Shown: in pieces, positions 1 through 12,992 of the stretch
How positions within the stretch are numbered: the stretch's first letter is position 1
Layout of the letters: the number at the start of each line of letters is the position of its first letter
Assembly: GCA_973895155.1 (NCBI GenBank)
Contig: OZ316891.1
Coordinates: 23,188,001-23,252,000 of the forward strand
Direction of reading: 5' to 3'
DNA length: 64,000 nucleotides
Origin: Marsupella aquatica
Taxonomy: Eukaryota; Marchantiophyta
Translations under genes and position numbers: made by a program
The notes under the pieces: model-generated
Seen by the model: only the letters and a program-made list of their open reading frames with translations
The model's database searches: none
Told to the model about the DNA's origin: nothing

Positions 1-19
1 TTGCCATGTCCCCTGTGAT

Positions 20-310
20 CAAATTTACAAAGGCCCCCACAACATATTAAACCCCAAGCATAAACGTATCCCGCTACGTTAACCAAACTAACGTCCATCC
101 ACACGACGTTCCCCTAAACTTAACGTCGTTTTTTAGGTTGTGGGGAGGTTGCCGAATTTAGTTTACGTAATAATGTACGACGTACTTAATAAGTTAACGT
201 CGTTAGGTATGACGTAATTATATGTAACGTCGCCGCTAAACCCTACACTCCTGGTTAACGTTGTGATTAATGACGTTAAATTAGGGTAACGGCGGGTCTC
301 CAAGGTTTGT
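20..310. repeat. ACGT-rich motif cluster, subterminal-repeat-like
   Basis: About a dozen copies of an ACGT-centred word occur in under 300 bases, many as TTAACGTCGTT, TAACGTCG, GACGTT or TACGTAA. AACGTCGTT is an odd-length palindrome around a central base. Dense short motifs near a CACTA end are normally the binding sites of the TnpA protein. That role is inferred here. The same word recurs in two interior blocks at 1680-1895 and 2985-3365. Confidence 0.65.
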
Positions 311-1679
311 GGGCTACGGCTGTTTTCCTTTAACAAAACATCGGGAAGTGACTTGAATGTGACTCACATTCAACATTCAACACTTCCCCTCTCCCCCTCT
401 CGACCTCCTATCTTAACAGTGAATGACTATGGCTCATCCAGGCTATCTCCCTTCCAGTGGAGATTTTGATGCAGACTTGGTGGCTATGGATGATCCAGGG
501 GAGTTAGAAAAGGTGCGTAAAGCTATGCAATCGACACATTTGCTGATACATGCTTTCAACCAGAGTTGGAAGTTCTTGGGAGGAAAAGGAAGCAAGGAGT
601 CTCAGTTTCTGGAGTACCTGGAAAATATAGAGGCCAATGCTCCTACCCTCGATGATTATGTGGAAACTGAGAATGCAACGCTCTTGGGGGAGGATGGGGG
701 GCCTTCGGTCGATGCTCTAAACTCCTTCCCGTCCCTACTAGATGATGGGTGGGACGATCCTGCCTTCAATGGAATGCAGCCTGATTCTCAGGCACCTAGT
801 GGGACCCCAATCAAGAGTGTGGTCCGGGTAGCACATGACAGATTCCAGCCTGATCAGGATCGGGACTCTCGCAGGCGGAGGAGGCATCGTGATAGAACAC
901 ACAACAGCAATAGCAGCCTTGATGAGAGAAGACGGAAGGGGAAAGGGAAGGAGTATAGAGATGCAGATCCACACAGTAGAGGTACATACAAAAGAAGAAG
1001 AACAGAGGGAGATGCAAGGGCAGACAAAAGAGAGAGGTACTCACCTCAGCGTGAACGTCACTCCCACAAGAAGCGACAACCTTCTCCTGCGCGACCGGTA
1101 ACTACTGCTGTGAGTCGAGACAACTCCCAACCATCACCTTGGATGCGTTTGATGCTAGGCCGGATGTTCTGGATGAGAATGCCCTCACAAATCGAGTGCA
1201 GACGTGTTGTGCCAAGCACTATCCTGGTTGGACAACTTGGAAGGATCTCGCGCAGAACCCAAAGAAGTTTCAGCTCCTCCTGAACGATGTGCAAGCTGGG
1301 TTTAGGAACGGCCGTGAAATAGACTATAGGCACATCAGACAAAAGATCGTAGGCTACCTTGCAGATCGGAGGTTTAGATGGAGAAACAAGGTTCAAAAAA
1401 TGAGATGCCCAAGGACAGAGCAATACCTGAAACCAGAAGGAATGAGCGACGCCGACTTCAAGTTGATCGTGGCTGAGTTGGAAGCAGCACCTGACACCCC
1501 AGTAGGCAAGCGAGTGCACATGGGGGACAAAGCTGCTGCAGCCCGCAAATCAAATGGCCGCCTGCGTGTGACCAATTTCTGGGGCCAGGGAGGATGGCGA
1601 GGCTTCCTTGCAACCTATGTAAGTCCCCCACCCTCTTCAAAGCACAACTTGTTCATGCTTCGGCCGCTGCGGTGAGAAC

Positions 1680-1895
1680 ATTGAATTAACGTCGTTTTTC
1701 TCCTCTAACGTCGCAAGTTCTAAATTTAACGTCTAGACCCCCTACGTTCATCCTACCTAACGTCGTCTCTCGCGACGTTACATTTAATTAACATCTTTTC
1801 TACATCGTTAATATTGGAGTTTCACTATATACCTTGTCTTGGACAACGTTAATTATAAAACGTCGTTAGGTACATTGTAGTTAACGACGATGGTG
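1680..1895. repeat. Intronic ACGT motif cluster
   Basis: About ten copies of the word seen at 20-310 (TTAACGTCGTT, CTAACGTCG, GCGACGTTA, AAACGTCGTTAGG, TTAACGACGATGG) lie in the inferred intron of the TnpA-like gene. The flanking exons have none. Motif blocks inside a transposon intron are unusual for a CACTA element. Confidence 0.6.
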
Positions 1896-2330
1896 ATGAC
1901 GTTCTCCAATTTCCTGCAGAAACGCAAGTTTGGAGCTAGCGCCGAGCCAAGTGAGCAGGAGCGGCTCTATTCAAAACGCTATGGCCCGGCGGCCCTATGG
2001 GCTAAGCTGGACTCAGTCCCGGAGGACCACCCAGTGGTAAGTTACATAGTCAGGTTAGGTTCCTTCTATACTAGGTTTTGCATGCACTATTTGCAGGAGG
2101 TAAACTGATCCCTTATGTCATATCCAGGAGGATTGGAGTCCTCCAGAGGGGTTAGTGGCACGACCCATTGCGGAAGATGAGGAGGCAGATCATGGAGGGG
2201 AGGAGCCTGATACGCAGGAGGAGGCCTTAGTAGACTGTGGGCAGGAGGGCAGTTTAGGTACACAGGGCCGGTCATCTTCTAACCTCTCCCCTCCAGTGGA
2301 GACTGATAGGGGTCATACCAGCCATAGACG

Positions 2331-2495
<165 letters not shown>

Positions 2496-2984
2496 GGAGA
2501 GAGAGAGGGGGGGGGGGAGGGAGAGACATAGAGAGAGGAAGAGGAGCCGTGTCGAGAGGGATACCACTAGGGGACACAGTGGCACTAGAGATGTAGTCCC
2601 TAGGAGTAGAGGCAAGGGAGCTGTGGAGTTGGTGTCTGGTAGCAGTAGTTCAGACGAGGATCCACTTCGGTACGAGTTGCGGCCCCAAGGCAAACAGTCG
2701 AAGGCACCGCCACGTATTTCTGTTCGCAGGTCTGGACGTGATAGGAGCCGCTCTCAGCGGCATTAGGGTATACCATGCATGACTATGTGGACGTCCACCT
2801 GCATTTTGTACATTTTTGGCACAAACTTTTGACGCCACCCATTTATAGTGGCATTCCGGACTTCATATGTCTATTTTATGTGTATTCCGTGTGTATATGA
2901 ACCTAAACCTAAAGCCCACCCAACTAAGGTAGCCTGGAAGGATGTTCCATACAAGATTAATGTTTACCACAAACGGCACTCCAT

Positions 2985-3365
2985 TCACGTCTCTCCATTC
3001 TTGGTACTATTTTCAAACGTTCTCGTTAACACCATTTTTACCAAGCCTCACACGACTAACTACTCATACGTCTTGGACAGACTCATCATTAACAAAGTCA
3101 CAAACTACGTAATCTGAAATTAACATCGTTTTAAACGATGTTATCAGCTGATTTCCCTGTTCAATCTGCGTCCAGAATAATGTCTTTATTTACGATGTTA
3201 ATATGTAACGTAGTATGGACTGACGTATGTAACGTAGTTTTGGACGATGTAAACTGTAACCTTTGTTACTTCGTACAAAACGTGCCGTCATTCACGTCGA
3301 GTATGTCGCCTTTCTTTAGCAGCAAGGAGACGTCGGGCTTAACGTCTTCATGTAACACGTAAAAA
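2985..3365. repeat. ACGT motif cluster between TnpA-like and Tnp2 genes
   Basis: The spacer carries over a dozen copies of the ACGT word (CACGTC, AAACGTTC, TACGTAATC, GTAACGTAG, TGACGTATG, CACGTCGAG, TTAACGTC) plus a small inverted pair TAACATCG/CGATGTTA near 3120-3142. No convincing gene lies between 2770 and 3380. Confidence 0.6.
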
Positions 3366-3382
3366 GTCCTGATAATGTAGTT

Positions 3383-6054
3383 GTGTCAAGTGACAGTGGA
3401 AGCAACAACCCTGATCGCAATCTACCTAGAACATATGAACAGGTTATTGATGACCAAGATAGAGCCATGGATGATTTTATGGTTGATTGGTTTGGTGTTG
3501 ATGTCCCTGGTGATGACGCTGAGGTGTCTGCTGATCAAGGAGGTCATGTGCCCCCCAATGATCCATGACCAAGACATACCCCCAAGGGACAGCGCCAATG
3601 GGAGGAAGCAGAGGAACATGCCCGAACTCCTATCTATGAGGGTGCTCGTTTGAGTCATCTTTCTGCTATCTTGGGGTTGATGAATCTACAGGCCAAACAC
3701 AAGGCAAGCAATGCCTTGTTATCTGATATGTTTGCACTTTGCCATGACCTTATGTTACCTTCTGGCAATGTGTTGCCAGGAACTTGGAAGGAGGCCAAGC
3801 GTGTTCTCTCATCAATTGGCATGGAATATCATATCATTCATGCATGTGTGAATGATTGCATGTTATTTCATGGGGCCGATGAGAAGAAGACATAGTGTAC
3901 TGAATGTCATGAGCCACGGTATGACCCCAACATGATTACAAAGAAGGTGCCAAGAAAAGCTGTTCGTTGGTTTCCCATCATTCCTCGGTTGTTGCACATG
4001 TACAGGTGTTCTGATTTGGCAGAGTTGATGGTATGGCATAAGACTCATCGATCAGAGCCTGGTGTTATGCGGTTGCCAATTGACTCTCCTGCAGTCAAAC
4101 ATATTGAGGAAACATGGCCAGACTTTGCACATGATCCTCGTCATGTGAGGTTGGGATTGGCATCTGATGGGGTTAGTCCTCATGCCCTTGGAGGCAAGGG
4201 AAGACCTACATCAGTTTGGCCTGTGGTTGTTATGAATTACAACCTTCCACCATGGCTATCCATGAAGAAGGGGTTCCTCTTGCTGTCTTTGATTATTCCA
4301 GGTCCAAAAAAGGTGAAGAACTTTGACACTTATTTGGCACTATTGATTGGAGAACTCCAAAAACTGTGGGGTGGAGTGTGGGCATATGATGGCAGGAAAA
4401 ATACATGAGGCATTCCACGTGTATTTAAATTGAGAGGGGTAGTTTGTTGGACAATGCATGACTATCCTGGTAAGATGACTTTTTGACCATATGCCACCCT
4501 TCTTTGATATGCTCTTTAATATACTTGTTTGTCATGTGACAACCCTAACATTTAGTCTGGTTTTATTTTTGGTGTAACCAGGGTTTGGCTTTGTCTCTGG
4601 ATTGCAAACTCAGGGGTACAAAGCTTGCTCCACCTGTGGTCCACAATTGCAAGATATGGCAATTTGGTCCCCATGGCTTAGGAAGATTGTTTACATTGGG
4701 CATACAAAGTTTCTTCCGATGGGGCATGAGATGAGGTCTGACCCACTTTTATTTTCCTCCTTTGACATGCCCCTTGGTGATATGCGGGAAATTCCGGAAC
4801 CAACAACTTTTGGGCATTGGAAGTCACTAGCTGATAGGGTGGCAGACCCTGATGATCCCCTCACCTTTGATGGTACTGGGTTGACGAGGTGGAGTATACT
4901 AGCCAGTTTGCCCTATTGGTCAGAGTTGAAGATCCGCCATCTTTTAGACCCCATGCACATAGAGGGAAATGTGGGGAAGGCGTTGATAGCTCATTTTTTA
5001 TGGGGAGAAGGACACTAACTTCAGGGAGGCATGTGAAGAGTTGGAAATGCATCCAGATGTATGGGTACAAGTTGATCCTGCCACAGGTTTGGAACATCGT
5101 CCTTCTACTCCTTGGGTGCTTAGTGTTGGCCAAAGACGTGAATTCCGGAATCGTATAGGGGAGATGCGGTTTCCTACAGGCTATGGTGCCAATTTGAGGA
5201 AAGCTTTTGGGATGGAGGACAATCACAAATGGCCACGGTATCTCAAGACACATGACTATCACCGCTTATTGCAGCATATATTGCCAGTGGCAATTATAGG
5301 GTTGGGGACCAAAGAAGTGCAAGATGCCATTTGGTCATTGGGTCGTTTGTTGAGATGGATATGCTCAAAGGAGATATATGTGGAAGAGATTCCTAGAATG
5401 GAGGTATTGGCTGCTGAGGTGGTTTGCAAGTTGGAGAAGGCCCTCCCTCCTTCCTTCTTTGATTGTCAGGTTCATTTACTTGTGCATCTTGTGAGGGAGG
5501 TTGCCATTGCTGGTCCAGTTCATTGTCGATGGATGTACTGGCTTGAGCGTTACATGTCAGTCTTGAAGGCTTATGTACGTAATCGTGCACGAGTGGAGGG
5601 AAGCATAGCTACAGGATACTTGGCTGCAGAGAGCATGTTTTATTGTAGTAACATCTTGGCCACCATTGATCGGACTTTACCACGTACTTGGATGGAGGAG
5701 AGGCAAGAGGAGGAGGACCGTTTAACAGGAGCAACAAAAACATGCATGCTTACATCAACAGAGTGGACACAGTTGAATACATTCATGTTGAGTAATAGCA
5801 ATGTCATGGATGAATGGAGGGAGTTTTATGACAATGCCAAAAGAATGAGTCAAAGGGCAAGGATTTTTCCTAAGTTGCATGAGTTTATGAAGGAAAAGTT
5901 GGTTGAGTTGGATTGCATTTTGGCACAAGGAGGAGATGTCTCACAGTTTCCTACTATGACAAATGACATTCGGACCATTGTTCATGGCCCTTTGAGAGTG
6001 GTAACATCCAAGACGGCCATGTGGACCCAAGGGAGACACTTCAGGTTTCACTAG
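3383..6054 (+). pseudogene. Tnp2 transposase of the CACTA element, decayed
   Basis: The translation follows the plant Tnp2 order. An N-terminal part with YEGARLSHLSAILGLMNLQ and IHACVNDCMLF is followed by the Tnp2 core: FPIIPRLLHMYR, WHKTHRSEPGVM, DPRHVRLGLASDGVSP, NYNLPPWLSMKKGF and IIPGPKK. A probable intron lies at about 4470-4580. Then come LDPMHIEGNVGKAL and a DUF4218-type part with PPSFFDCQVHLLVHLVREV, WMYWLERYMSVLK and VRNRARVEGSIATGYLAAE. Tnp2 cuts and joins element ends in the nucleus. In-frame stops lie near 3566, 3893 and 4406, and a one-base frameshift near 5010-5030 separates FLWGEG from the continuing EACEELEMHPDVW frame. This copy cannot make an intact enzyme. Confidence 0.85.
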
Positions 6055-6204
6055 TTCCTAACCTTGTTTTCCATATTGATGTACTACTACTTAAGATATA
6101 GTAATCATTTTACTTAAGATAAGTGTGTTTTTCTCTTTTGGTATGAAAGGTTCCTCATAACATGATTAGTGTTTTTTGTGTAGTAGTAACAATATATGGG
6201 TCTT

Positions 6205-7374
6205 GTTAATTTCAGGATTTCTTCCCTTGATGAGAAGAGGCTCGTACTTTTGATTGTGGAGTTCAAGGGCAGTTTTGTCAGGACTCCCGGAGTAGCCGAC
6301 ATGATAGGAACATTGTTCGTGATGTTGTGCCACACTATGGGAAGATAGAGGAGATTTTGGTGGTCTCATATGACAACCAATCTAAGTTTGAGGAGTCCTT
6401 GGGCCCCCAGCCTTTGTAAACTAAAGAGGTATACGTGCGTACACCCCCCTCCCTAGTACCCCTTATTATTTTTGGAAGCCTATAAAAAATTTTCTTGTTA
6501 TTCTTAAAAACTTAATTTTGGAGAATAAATCTGCCCCTTTGAGATATTATAATTTCACATTTTACACCATTTATGAAAGCCTTGAAAAGTTATAAACTCA
6601 TCATGTGCAAACGGTTCTAAAACTGACGGGAGTGTTTTGGAAGGGTTTTGGGTACATACATTTTTGTTTTCGTGACCCTTTAACCCCAAACTTCAACTTT
6701 GGGGCATTTTTGAACCACAGGGCAGGGTAGTCAGGGTTCAAAAGCTCCAAAGTCCTAAACTACTCTGAATCATAGATGTTGCAAGCATAATTATATGTCA
6801 TATACACATGTTCCAATAAAGGGTGACCACAAGGACCAATCCTATTGTGACGCGTGTCACATCCATATTACATCACCTCTTGAAGCATATTAACTTGGGT
6901 CACATTTATATAAGCCTATATTAGTTAGAAAGGGTTCTTTGAATAAAAACATCCCTTGATATTTTTAAGTCAATTATAAAAATTAATCTCAAATCAGATT
7001 TTTTGCACCCTTCATCCGTTCGCACGTCCAGCCCATTATTAATAATGCTGGGGGCCCAGGGTGAGGAGTATGTCTTCAAGTGCAAGTGGTTCAAAGTGAA
7101 CCTTGTTGGTAATAATCGCACTGTACTCCAAGATGAGAGTGGGTTTACACGGTTGAGGACAAGTGCCACTAGTTTTCAAGCATCTCATTGGCAAACGTCA
7201 GAGCCATTTACTTTCCCATCTCACTTGGAGCAATGTTTCTACGTTCCATACCCCTTAGACCCAGAGTGGTCACTTGTCATCACATATGTGCCACGGTCTC
7301 ATTCCATTGTTTCAGACAAGCCAGACACTATTTTTGTGTCAGATGTAGAGGACATTGAAGGTGACCAAGTGTGA
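6205..7374 (+). pseudogene. DUF4216-type exon of the CACTA element, split by an insertion
   Basis: The first part (about 6205-6396) reads SRHDRNIVRDVVPHYGKIEEI and the second (7062-7374) reads EYVFKCKWFKVNLVG, then YPLDPEWSLVITYVPRSHS. This is the layout of the DUF4216 domain that follows Tnp2 in plant CACTA genes. The parts are separated by a 665-bp insertion at 6397-7061. Without it and one copy of its 8-base target duplication, the frame runs on as SKFEEYVFKCKW. The domain has no known catalytic role. The stop is at 7372-7374. Confidence 0.75.
6397..7061. mobile_element. 665-bp hAT-like non-autonomous transposon in the DUF4216 exon
   Basis: The left end CCTTGGGCCCCCAGC and the reverse complement of the right end, CCCTGGGCCCCCAGC, differ by one base in fifteen. 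The 8-base direct repeat TGAGGAGT flanks it exactly (6389-6396 and 7062-7069). An 8-bp target duplication fits hAT elements. The interior is AT-rich with no convincing gene. Confidence 0.85.
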
Positions 7375-7519
7375 GAGACACTTATGGATATTTAAACCAA
7401 AAATCTATATCATGGATTGTTCATGTTGTTTCTTAATTAATATTTCATACACCATTAGTGTGGTAGGTATTTTCATTTTGGACTCCTACTTTCAAAAGAG
7501 GTCATGCATATAAGTGACA

Positions 7520-7745
7520 TGGGTACTCCCTCCCTTATCCCTCCTCCCTCTTTGAACCCAAACACTCCTTCCTCTTCCAAAAACTCCATAGCTTTTTCTC
7601 CTCCCTCCCTCTTCGCTAAAGTCTCTCCTATTTTTAGTAAACCCTCTTTGGACTCCCTTCTTCCTCCGTCCCTCATCCACCTTCCAACTCCCTTCCTCCC
7701 TCTTTCACCTTTCACCTCCCTCCCTCCTCCTCCCCCATTCAAACT
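7520..7745. repeat. Pyrimidine-rich CTCCCT tract
   Basis: About 225 bases dominated by CCCTCC and CTTCCT words. Small open frames on both strands here are low-complexity artefacts. It lies between the DUF4216 exon and the right subterminal block. Confidence 0.7.
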
Positions 7746-7777
7746 CTAACCTAGATGCACACACAAGTCTAACATAA

Positions 7778-8262
7778 ACGTTTGCGAACTGTTTGCGAAA
7801 CTAAACAAATCCCAACCAAATCGCAATTCTGCCATTTAAACCGTTTCTCAATTATTCCATACTATACGCTTCACTATTTTGCGATATCCAGACCATCCCA
7901 CCTTTACCATCCATATCGTTTCGCACATTTGCCATACAAACCCATCGCAAATTGTTTGAAGCTAACCTTTTCGCAAACATCCTCCAATACTAATTGTTTT
8001 GCATCATTAATGTTACCGTGGTTTCAGACTTTCGGAGCGGTCATGGAGCCTTCGTAATGTGTTTTGTAATCTCTGTAGTTTCGCAAACTATTGTGATACA
8101 ATAAAGTTCGCAAAATGTTTGCGATGCAAATCACATGGAAGACCAAAGTTGCGATACCACAAGTATCGCAAATTGCGATGCGTATTGAGTCATCAACGGT
8201 TTGAAGCATCTGGAATCGCAAACGTGTGTCCGGACTCAAATGAGCTTCGCAAAAGGGCAAAA
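7778..8262. repeat. TTTGCGA / TCGCAAA right subterminal repeat block
   Basis: More than fifteen copies of TTTGCGA, TCGCAAA or one-base variants occur in both orientations, stopping about ten bases before the CACTA right terminus. This is the usual position of TnpA binding sites. The word differs from the ACGT word of the left part. Confidence 0.75.
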
Positions 8263-8273
8263 TATGTTGTAGT

Positions 8274-8291
8274 GCCTGTTTTCTTCTAGTG
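8274..8291. repeat. CACTA right terminal inverted repeat
   Basis: Plus-strand GCCTGTTTTCTTCTAGTG. Its reverse complement begins CACTA and continues AGAAGAAAACAGGC, the usual plant CACTA form. The three bases after it (8292-8294) would be the 3-bp target duplication, but the left end is not available to compare. Confidence 0.8.
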
Positions 8292-9998
8292 CCACATGAT
8301 AGTTTGAATCCACTCCGAATAGAGTTTTGTGAAAAAAATGGAGGCTTTACACCGTGCCAGGAAATAGGAGATTTTTTTACTGATACGAGCAAAAACTTTC
8401 CTCATATCAGGAGAGTTTTCCTGTTATCAGCAATGTTTTTACTCACATCAGGAAAAACATTCAAGGAATTGTCATCCTCCGTACTGTTGTGAGCAACACC
8501 AATTAAAAAACATTCAAAAAATTCCATGAAAAGTGGAGTGCCAAGTCTCTCGAACCACTTGAAAATGTTCAAAACCAATTAAAAACAAAATGGGGCACCT
8601 CCCTAACCTCAAAAGGAAGATTTTGAGGAAAATATGTAAATAATACTAGTGCCAGGCGCTATCAATGACTCAACCCTATTTTACGAAACCAAACATTGTC
8701 TAATACATTCATTCTCAATAAGCTTCTGTATATGATAATGCTGTTGGAAAACGACAAAGTACTGACCATTGGAACGTTAACTACATAATAGACACCTCTT
8801 TAAATACTACCCTAAACTTTGTCGTTCCAACAAGAGACGTATTTCTCCAACGGTGAGTATAGGCTGACTCGACAACGTTGATTCTCGAAGGTCCAGTTTG
8901 AAAACATTCTTATAAATCCAATACAGATGTTTGCAAGGCAGGAAGGGTTTGCAGTGGGCATGACGACGATAGAAATCTTTGCAAGAACAGCACGGGAAGC
9001 AGCAAATCTGAACCCAATAGGCAATGATAGAGTGGTGACCAATGTGTGTTTGGATGCAAAATTGTTTGCCCCATCCATTTCCTGTCGCAACATCCCTTGA
9101 ACAGATTATTTTCATTTCTTCTTTATCAGCTGCCTCAATCTTCTTATAGTGCGATTTAGTTAGATGCACTCTCTGTAGGCACGTCCTCCCGTTTCGAGAT
9201 AAACAGCGAATTGTCGACTGAAGCAGATTGATCCTTTCCGGGAAAACATTGACATCGATTTGAAGATCTAGTCCACTTGGTGCATTTCTTACACGATCAC
9301 CTTCACCTCCGATCGATATTCCGTTGCCCTTCAGAAACTCTACCTCCGCAGTAGAAAGATTTGTAGTCAATGCAATGGGCAAGTGATCACAAGGTGGTGG
9401 AACATTCACCACACCTTTTCGAGGACGACTTTTGTAAAAAACATTATTCGGACAGAACCAGATCAGTTCTGGATGTGGTTCCCCTCTGAAAATTTGCGCT
9501 GCTCGAACTGCGATACCAACGACTCCGTTTGACGTCCGGTAGCCTACTTTCTTCAATCGATTTCTACATTCGTCACGATCTCCATGTCCGCCAAGGGATC
9601 CATTGCAGACTGGGCCAGCACCATGCTTCGAAGTTCTCCTAATATGCCATGCTCCAGAAGGAACATTGGACTCCAACACGGATGGGGTTACTTCTTCAAT
9701 AACATGGACTGGGGTCGTGACTGGAGTTGCAGATGACCTCGTCTCCATCGGAGGAGGAGGTGTCCGCTCTTCAAGACTAGCTGAGGCATCGCTCTCTGAA
9801 CTATTGACGACTACACTCTCTTGGGGACCTGGTTCAGAAGGAATCGCAGAGAATTCCGTTCTATTGAGATTTCTTCTCTTCAAACCTCGGGTGTTTGGGG
9901 TCGTAATGAGGATAGTGTCATGCCTGTGGGAGTCTTGCGCAGAGACATTTCCAGTAGCATGTCCCTTCCTCTTTATTGACCGGGTCTGTACATCCCCG

Positions 9999-10294
9999 CT
10001 CAGGGGTCTCACTATATGGGGACCTCCCCATCACCTGCGACGTTTTTAGGCCTCGGACCCCATAAAATGCAAGAAAAAATTATTATTTTTTAACCCCTAT
10101 AAAGTTGGAATATTCTTGGAATATTCCAAAAATTGGATTAAAACGGCCCTAATGTTCTTATAAGTCTCAAAATTGAATTTAAAGACCCTATTGTTCTTCT
10201 ACAAAAATTCTTAAGTCTTCCCTTACAACCAATAAAATGACCCTATCCTTCGTCGCACGTGATATGCCATTTTTGTGGAAGTGAAACCCCCGAG
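9999..10294. mobile_element. MITE family 1, copy 1 (296 bp), inside the element A transposase
   Basis: The ends read CTCAGGGGTCTCACTATATG and, reversed, CTCGGGGGTTTCACTTCCAC. The 8-base duplication CATCCCCG flanks it exactly (9991-9998 and 10295-10302). The centre holds GGAATATTCTTGGAATATTCC. Related copies are at 48124, 49508 and, degenerate, near 48585. Without it and one duplication the transposase frame reads LNGDVQTRSIKRKG, matching LHRDLQTTSTKRKG in element B. Confidence 0.9.
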
Positions 10295-10661
10295 CATCCC
10301 CGTTCAAAGGGGAATTCCTTTCCAAATCGAATTCAGCCGCATTGGAAAGGAAAAGGTTTGAAGCTTCTTCAAACAACCTTGGGGAACCCGCTAGATCTGC
10401 AGAGCGAAAAGCCAGCTCAAACACAGTTGGGCCATTCCCTCTGTTCAATCCTCTCTTGTAAGCCGTATAGGCTGCAATTTGAGAGATCGCTCTATTCTGG
10501 TCGGTTTCACACCCTTCAAAGACTCCAACCTTCTTCTTCAATTGCCAGGCAATCATTGACGCGTGAGACGACTCAGATCCACCACAATTTGGAATCATTG
10601 CCGCTTCCTCTGCACTCTTGCTCTGCAGAATTCACCGACAAGGTTAGATTTAGGACTTGAA

Positions 10662-10814
10662 TAGCGCCAGGCGCTAGCCAATGAACATATAGAAATAATA
10701 GCAGATATGATCAATTTGAACCTGTATGAGTAGCGCCAGGCGCTAGCCAATGAACACATAGAAACAATAGCATATGTAATCACTTTGAACATGTATGAGT
10801 AGCGCCAGGCTCTG
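10662..10814. repeat. Element A palindromes in the transposase intron
   Basis: Three copies of TAGCGCCAGGCGCTA, the last imperfect, start at 10662, 10731 and 10800, exactly 69 bases apart, as part of a 69-bp tandem unit. All lie between the inferred donor (GTAAGT, minus strand, at 10834-10839) and acceptor near 10621. Element B has one copy of its own palindrome in the homologous intron. Confidence 0.85.
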
Positions 10815-12992
10815 ACCAACGATTGTTTTGAATACTTACCAATCAAATAAAGTTTCCCCATTGGCGCCATCGGACAACCCACCATGAAATCCAACCTTGC
10901 AACATTCGTAATTTACCAGGATAACAATTCCCTGCCCTCCACCATGAATCATTTCTCTAGAAATACGATATGCCTTGATAAATGACTTTGCATTCCGCAA
11001 CCTATCCCATAGGGCACGATGTTCACTCTGCTTTCCCTCAGGAATGCCTTCAATTGAGTGTCTCCGAAATGACTGAAAGAAGTGAAATGCATCTGATCGC
11101 TCACGTTCGGGATGAGGAAGTCCCCCAAAGAACACATTCCTCACAGCATTCCAACCAGCTTGAGCATTGTCCGCCATAAAACCATGAATGTGGACATCGT
11201 GAAGACCGTTCTCATCAGCCACCTCCAACATTAAACGCCAAGACCTCTCAAGGGATTTTGTATCTTCTGCTTGCAACTCGCAAGTGAATATCGTGCAAAG
11301 TGCACGATAGTTATGGTCATAAACATGTACACTAAATGTAAGCCAATCCTTTGTCATTTGGTGCATCACATCAAAACTTACCCACGAACCCTCAAGAGGC
11401 CCTCCGGGACTCATCTTTCAAAGAAGGTCCAGACCATAGCCTTCACCCTTAGTGGACATCTTGAAAATATGTGCACTCTCATCTCTAGACCCTTGTCCCG
11501 GCAACAAGAACCTTTGCAGAAATGGGAATGAAATGTTCTTCTGCATGCTTACCAGAAATTCCAATTCACCTCTGCCTTTCTGGTCTTGACGGATACTCCT
11601 CAGAAGGTTCACAAATTTCTGAGGCGTTGAGATGACTTGAAGAGATTCAAAAATCTTGGTCTCTTCTATTGGGATCATGTCTTGAACTGACGACTCACAC
11701 ATTGCCTTAAAAAGAGACGAGGTGACGGTGTTCTTCATACCCACCGCAGTTGCACGCGGATTCAAAGTCAAACCTTGTTCCATGTGCATCTTTGCAACTT
11801 TTTCTGCCTCTCTTGAAAAAACTTGCTTGCTCGGATGGTTATGATGTCCGATGTGAATGGCAAGCCGCGACATATGCTTAGCAGACTCGGCATCAACTTT
11901 GGAAGATGCGTACATGTAGAACATCATCGCTGGACAGAGCTCAACACAAAATGGGCGCTCCCAACAATAATGACAGACAATCCCACCCTCAGGAATGAGT
12001 TGCCCGACTACGTGTGGTCCAGAAATCTTAGGAACTCTTTCCCAGAACTTTGCATTCCTCCTTTTATGTTCTGCACAGAACTGACATGAATTGTTACGAC
12101 ATTCCAGAGAACCCGTGCAAAAGACTTTTCCAAAATCCCACACCTTTTTTGGGAGAACATTTGCGGAAGTCGTAACAATCCGAGTCCAATAGTAGCAGTC
12201 CTTGCCGCGATCCATGTCCCGGAGGCGTTCACCTTTTGAGCAAACTCCAACAACTGGAGGCAGTTTGAAAACAATATTCCCATTGTACGTGCCAGGCAAG
12301 CTTGATACTTGCTCAAATCGGTAATCATTCCTTTGCATGAATCTTGAGATCTCACTCTGGGCTTTTGATTGAAGAATCGTATCAAGAGCACTCCTTCGGT
12401 ACACAACTGAATTGGTCGTCCGCCCATGGACCGTCTCCACTTTGACGTTGTTTTGAGGAAGATGAAACTTTGCCAAATCTTCATCATCGCTACTATCTGA
12501 AAGGTCAATCAAATTGACTTTCAGCTTCCCCTTTGAGGAGGATGGCACCTCAAATTTTCCCAAACTAACAATGTCATACTTCACCCCACCGCACAACCTC
12601 CAATACCAAACTCCTCCAATGAAATAAACATCAACCACCACTTCCTCTCTCGAGATAACTATTCGTTGTATGCTTTCCCTGGGAATTCCAAACCTGGTGG
12701 CAAGATATTCCTCAGAAACTTCATCATTTTTCTTAGGAGCGGCGAGCAGGATTGCCACGAGGTCACCAGGCGGACAGCGAGAAATTACAATTCGCGAGTC
12801 CATTGGAAATGGCGTACAGAAATGTAAGGCCACCTAAATTCATTTGTGCTGAATAAAACCGTTACGAATATGACAAAGTGACCTATTAGCAATGAATGCT
12901 TGTCGTATTCTAACGGAATTACACATGTCAGCACCTACCAAGAAAATCTTATTGATCAAAATTTGAACATAAATTTCAAGGCACACAAATAA

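Larger units (their letters stand above)
8807..12803 (-). pseudogene. Element A transposase, MULE-like with SWIM zinc finger
   Basis: ATG at 12801-12803. Exon 1 runs down to about 10840. The intron (10621-10839) carries three palindromes, and exon 2 ends at 8807. The N-terminal half has Cys pairs followed by HIGHHNHP, a FLYWCH/MuDR-like zinc-binding pattern. The core SFDVMHQMTKDWLTFSVHVYD, then GFMADNAQAGWNAVR, fits the D...D part of an RNase H-fold MULE transposase, with FHFFQSFRRHS after it. The C-terminus has CSCKDF...PCKHLYW, a SWIM-type CxC...CxH finger. A TGA at 11418-11420 breaks exon 1 and a MITE (9999-10294) breaks exon 2. Element B has a homologous fragment that supports the exon joins. 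Its role would be DNA transposition of element A. MULE is the best family guess. Confidence 0.6.
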
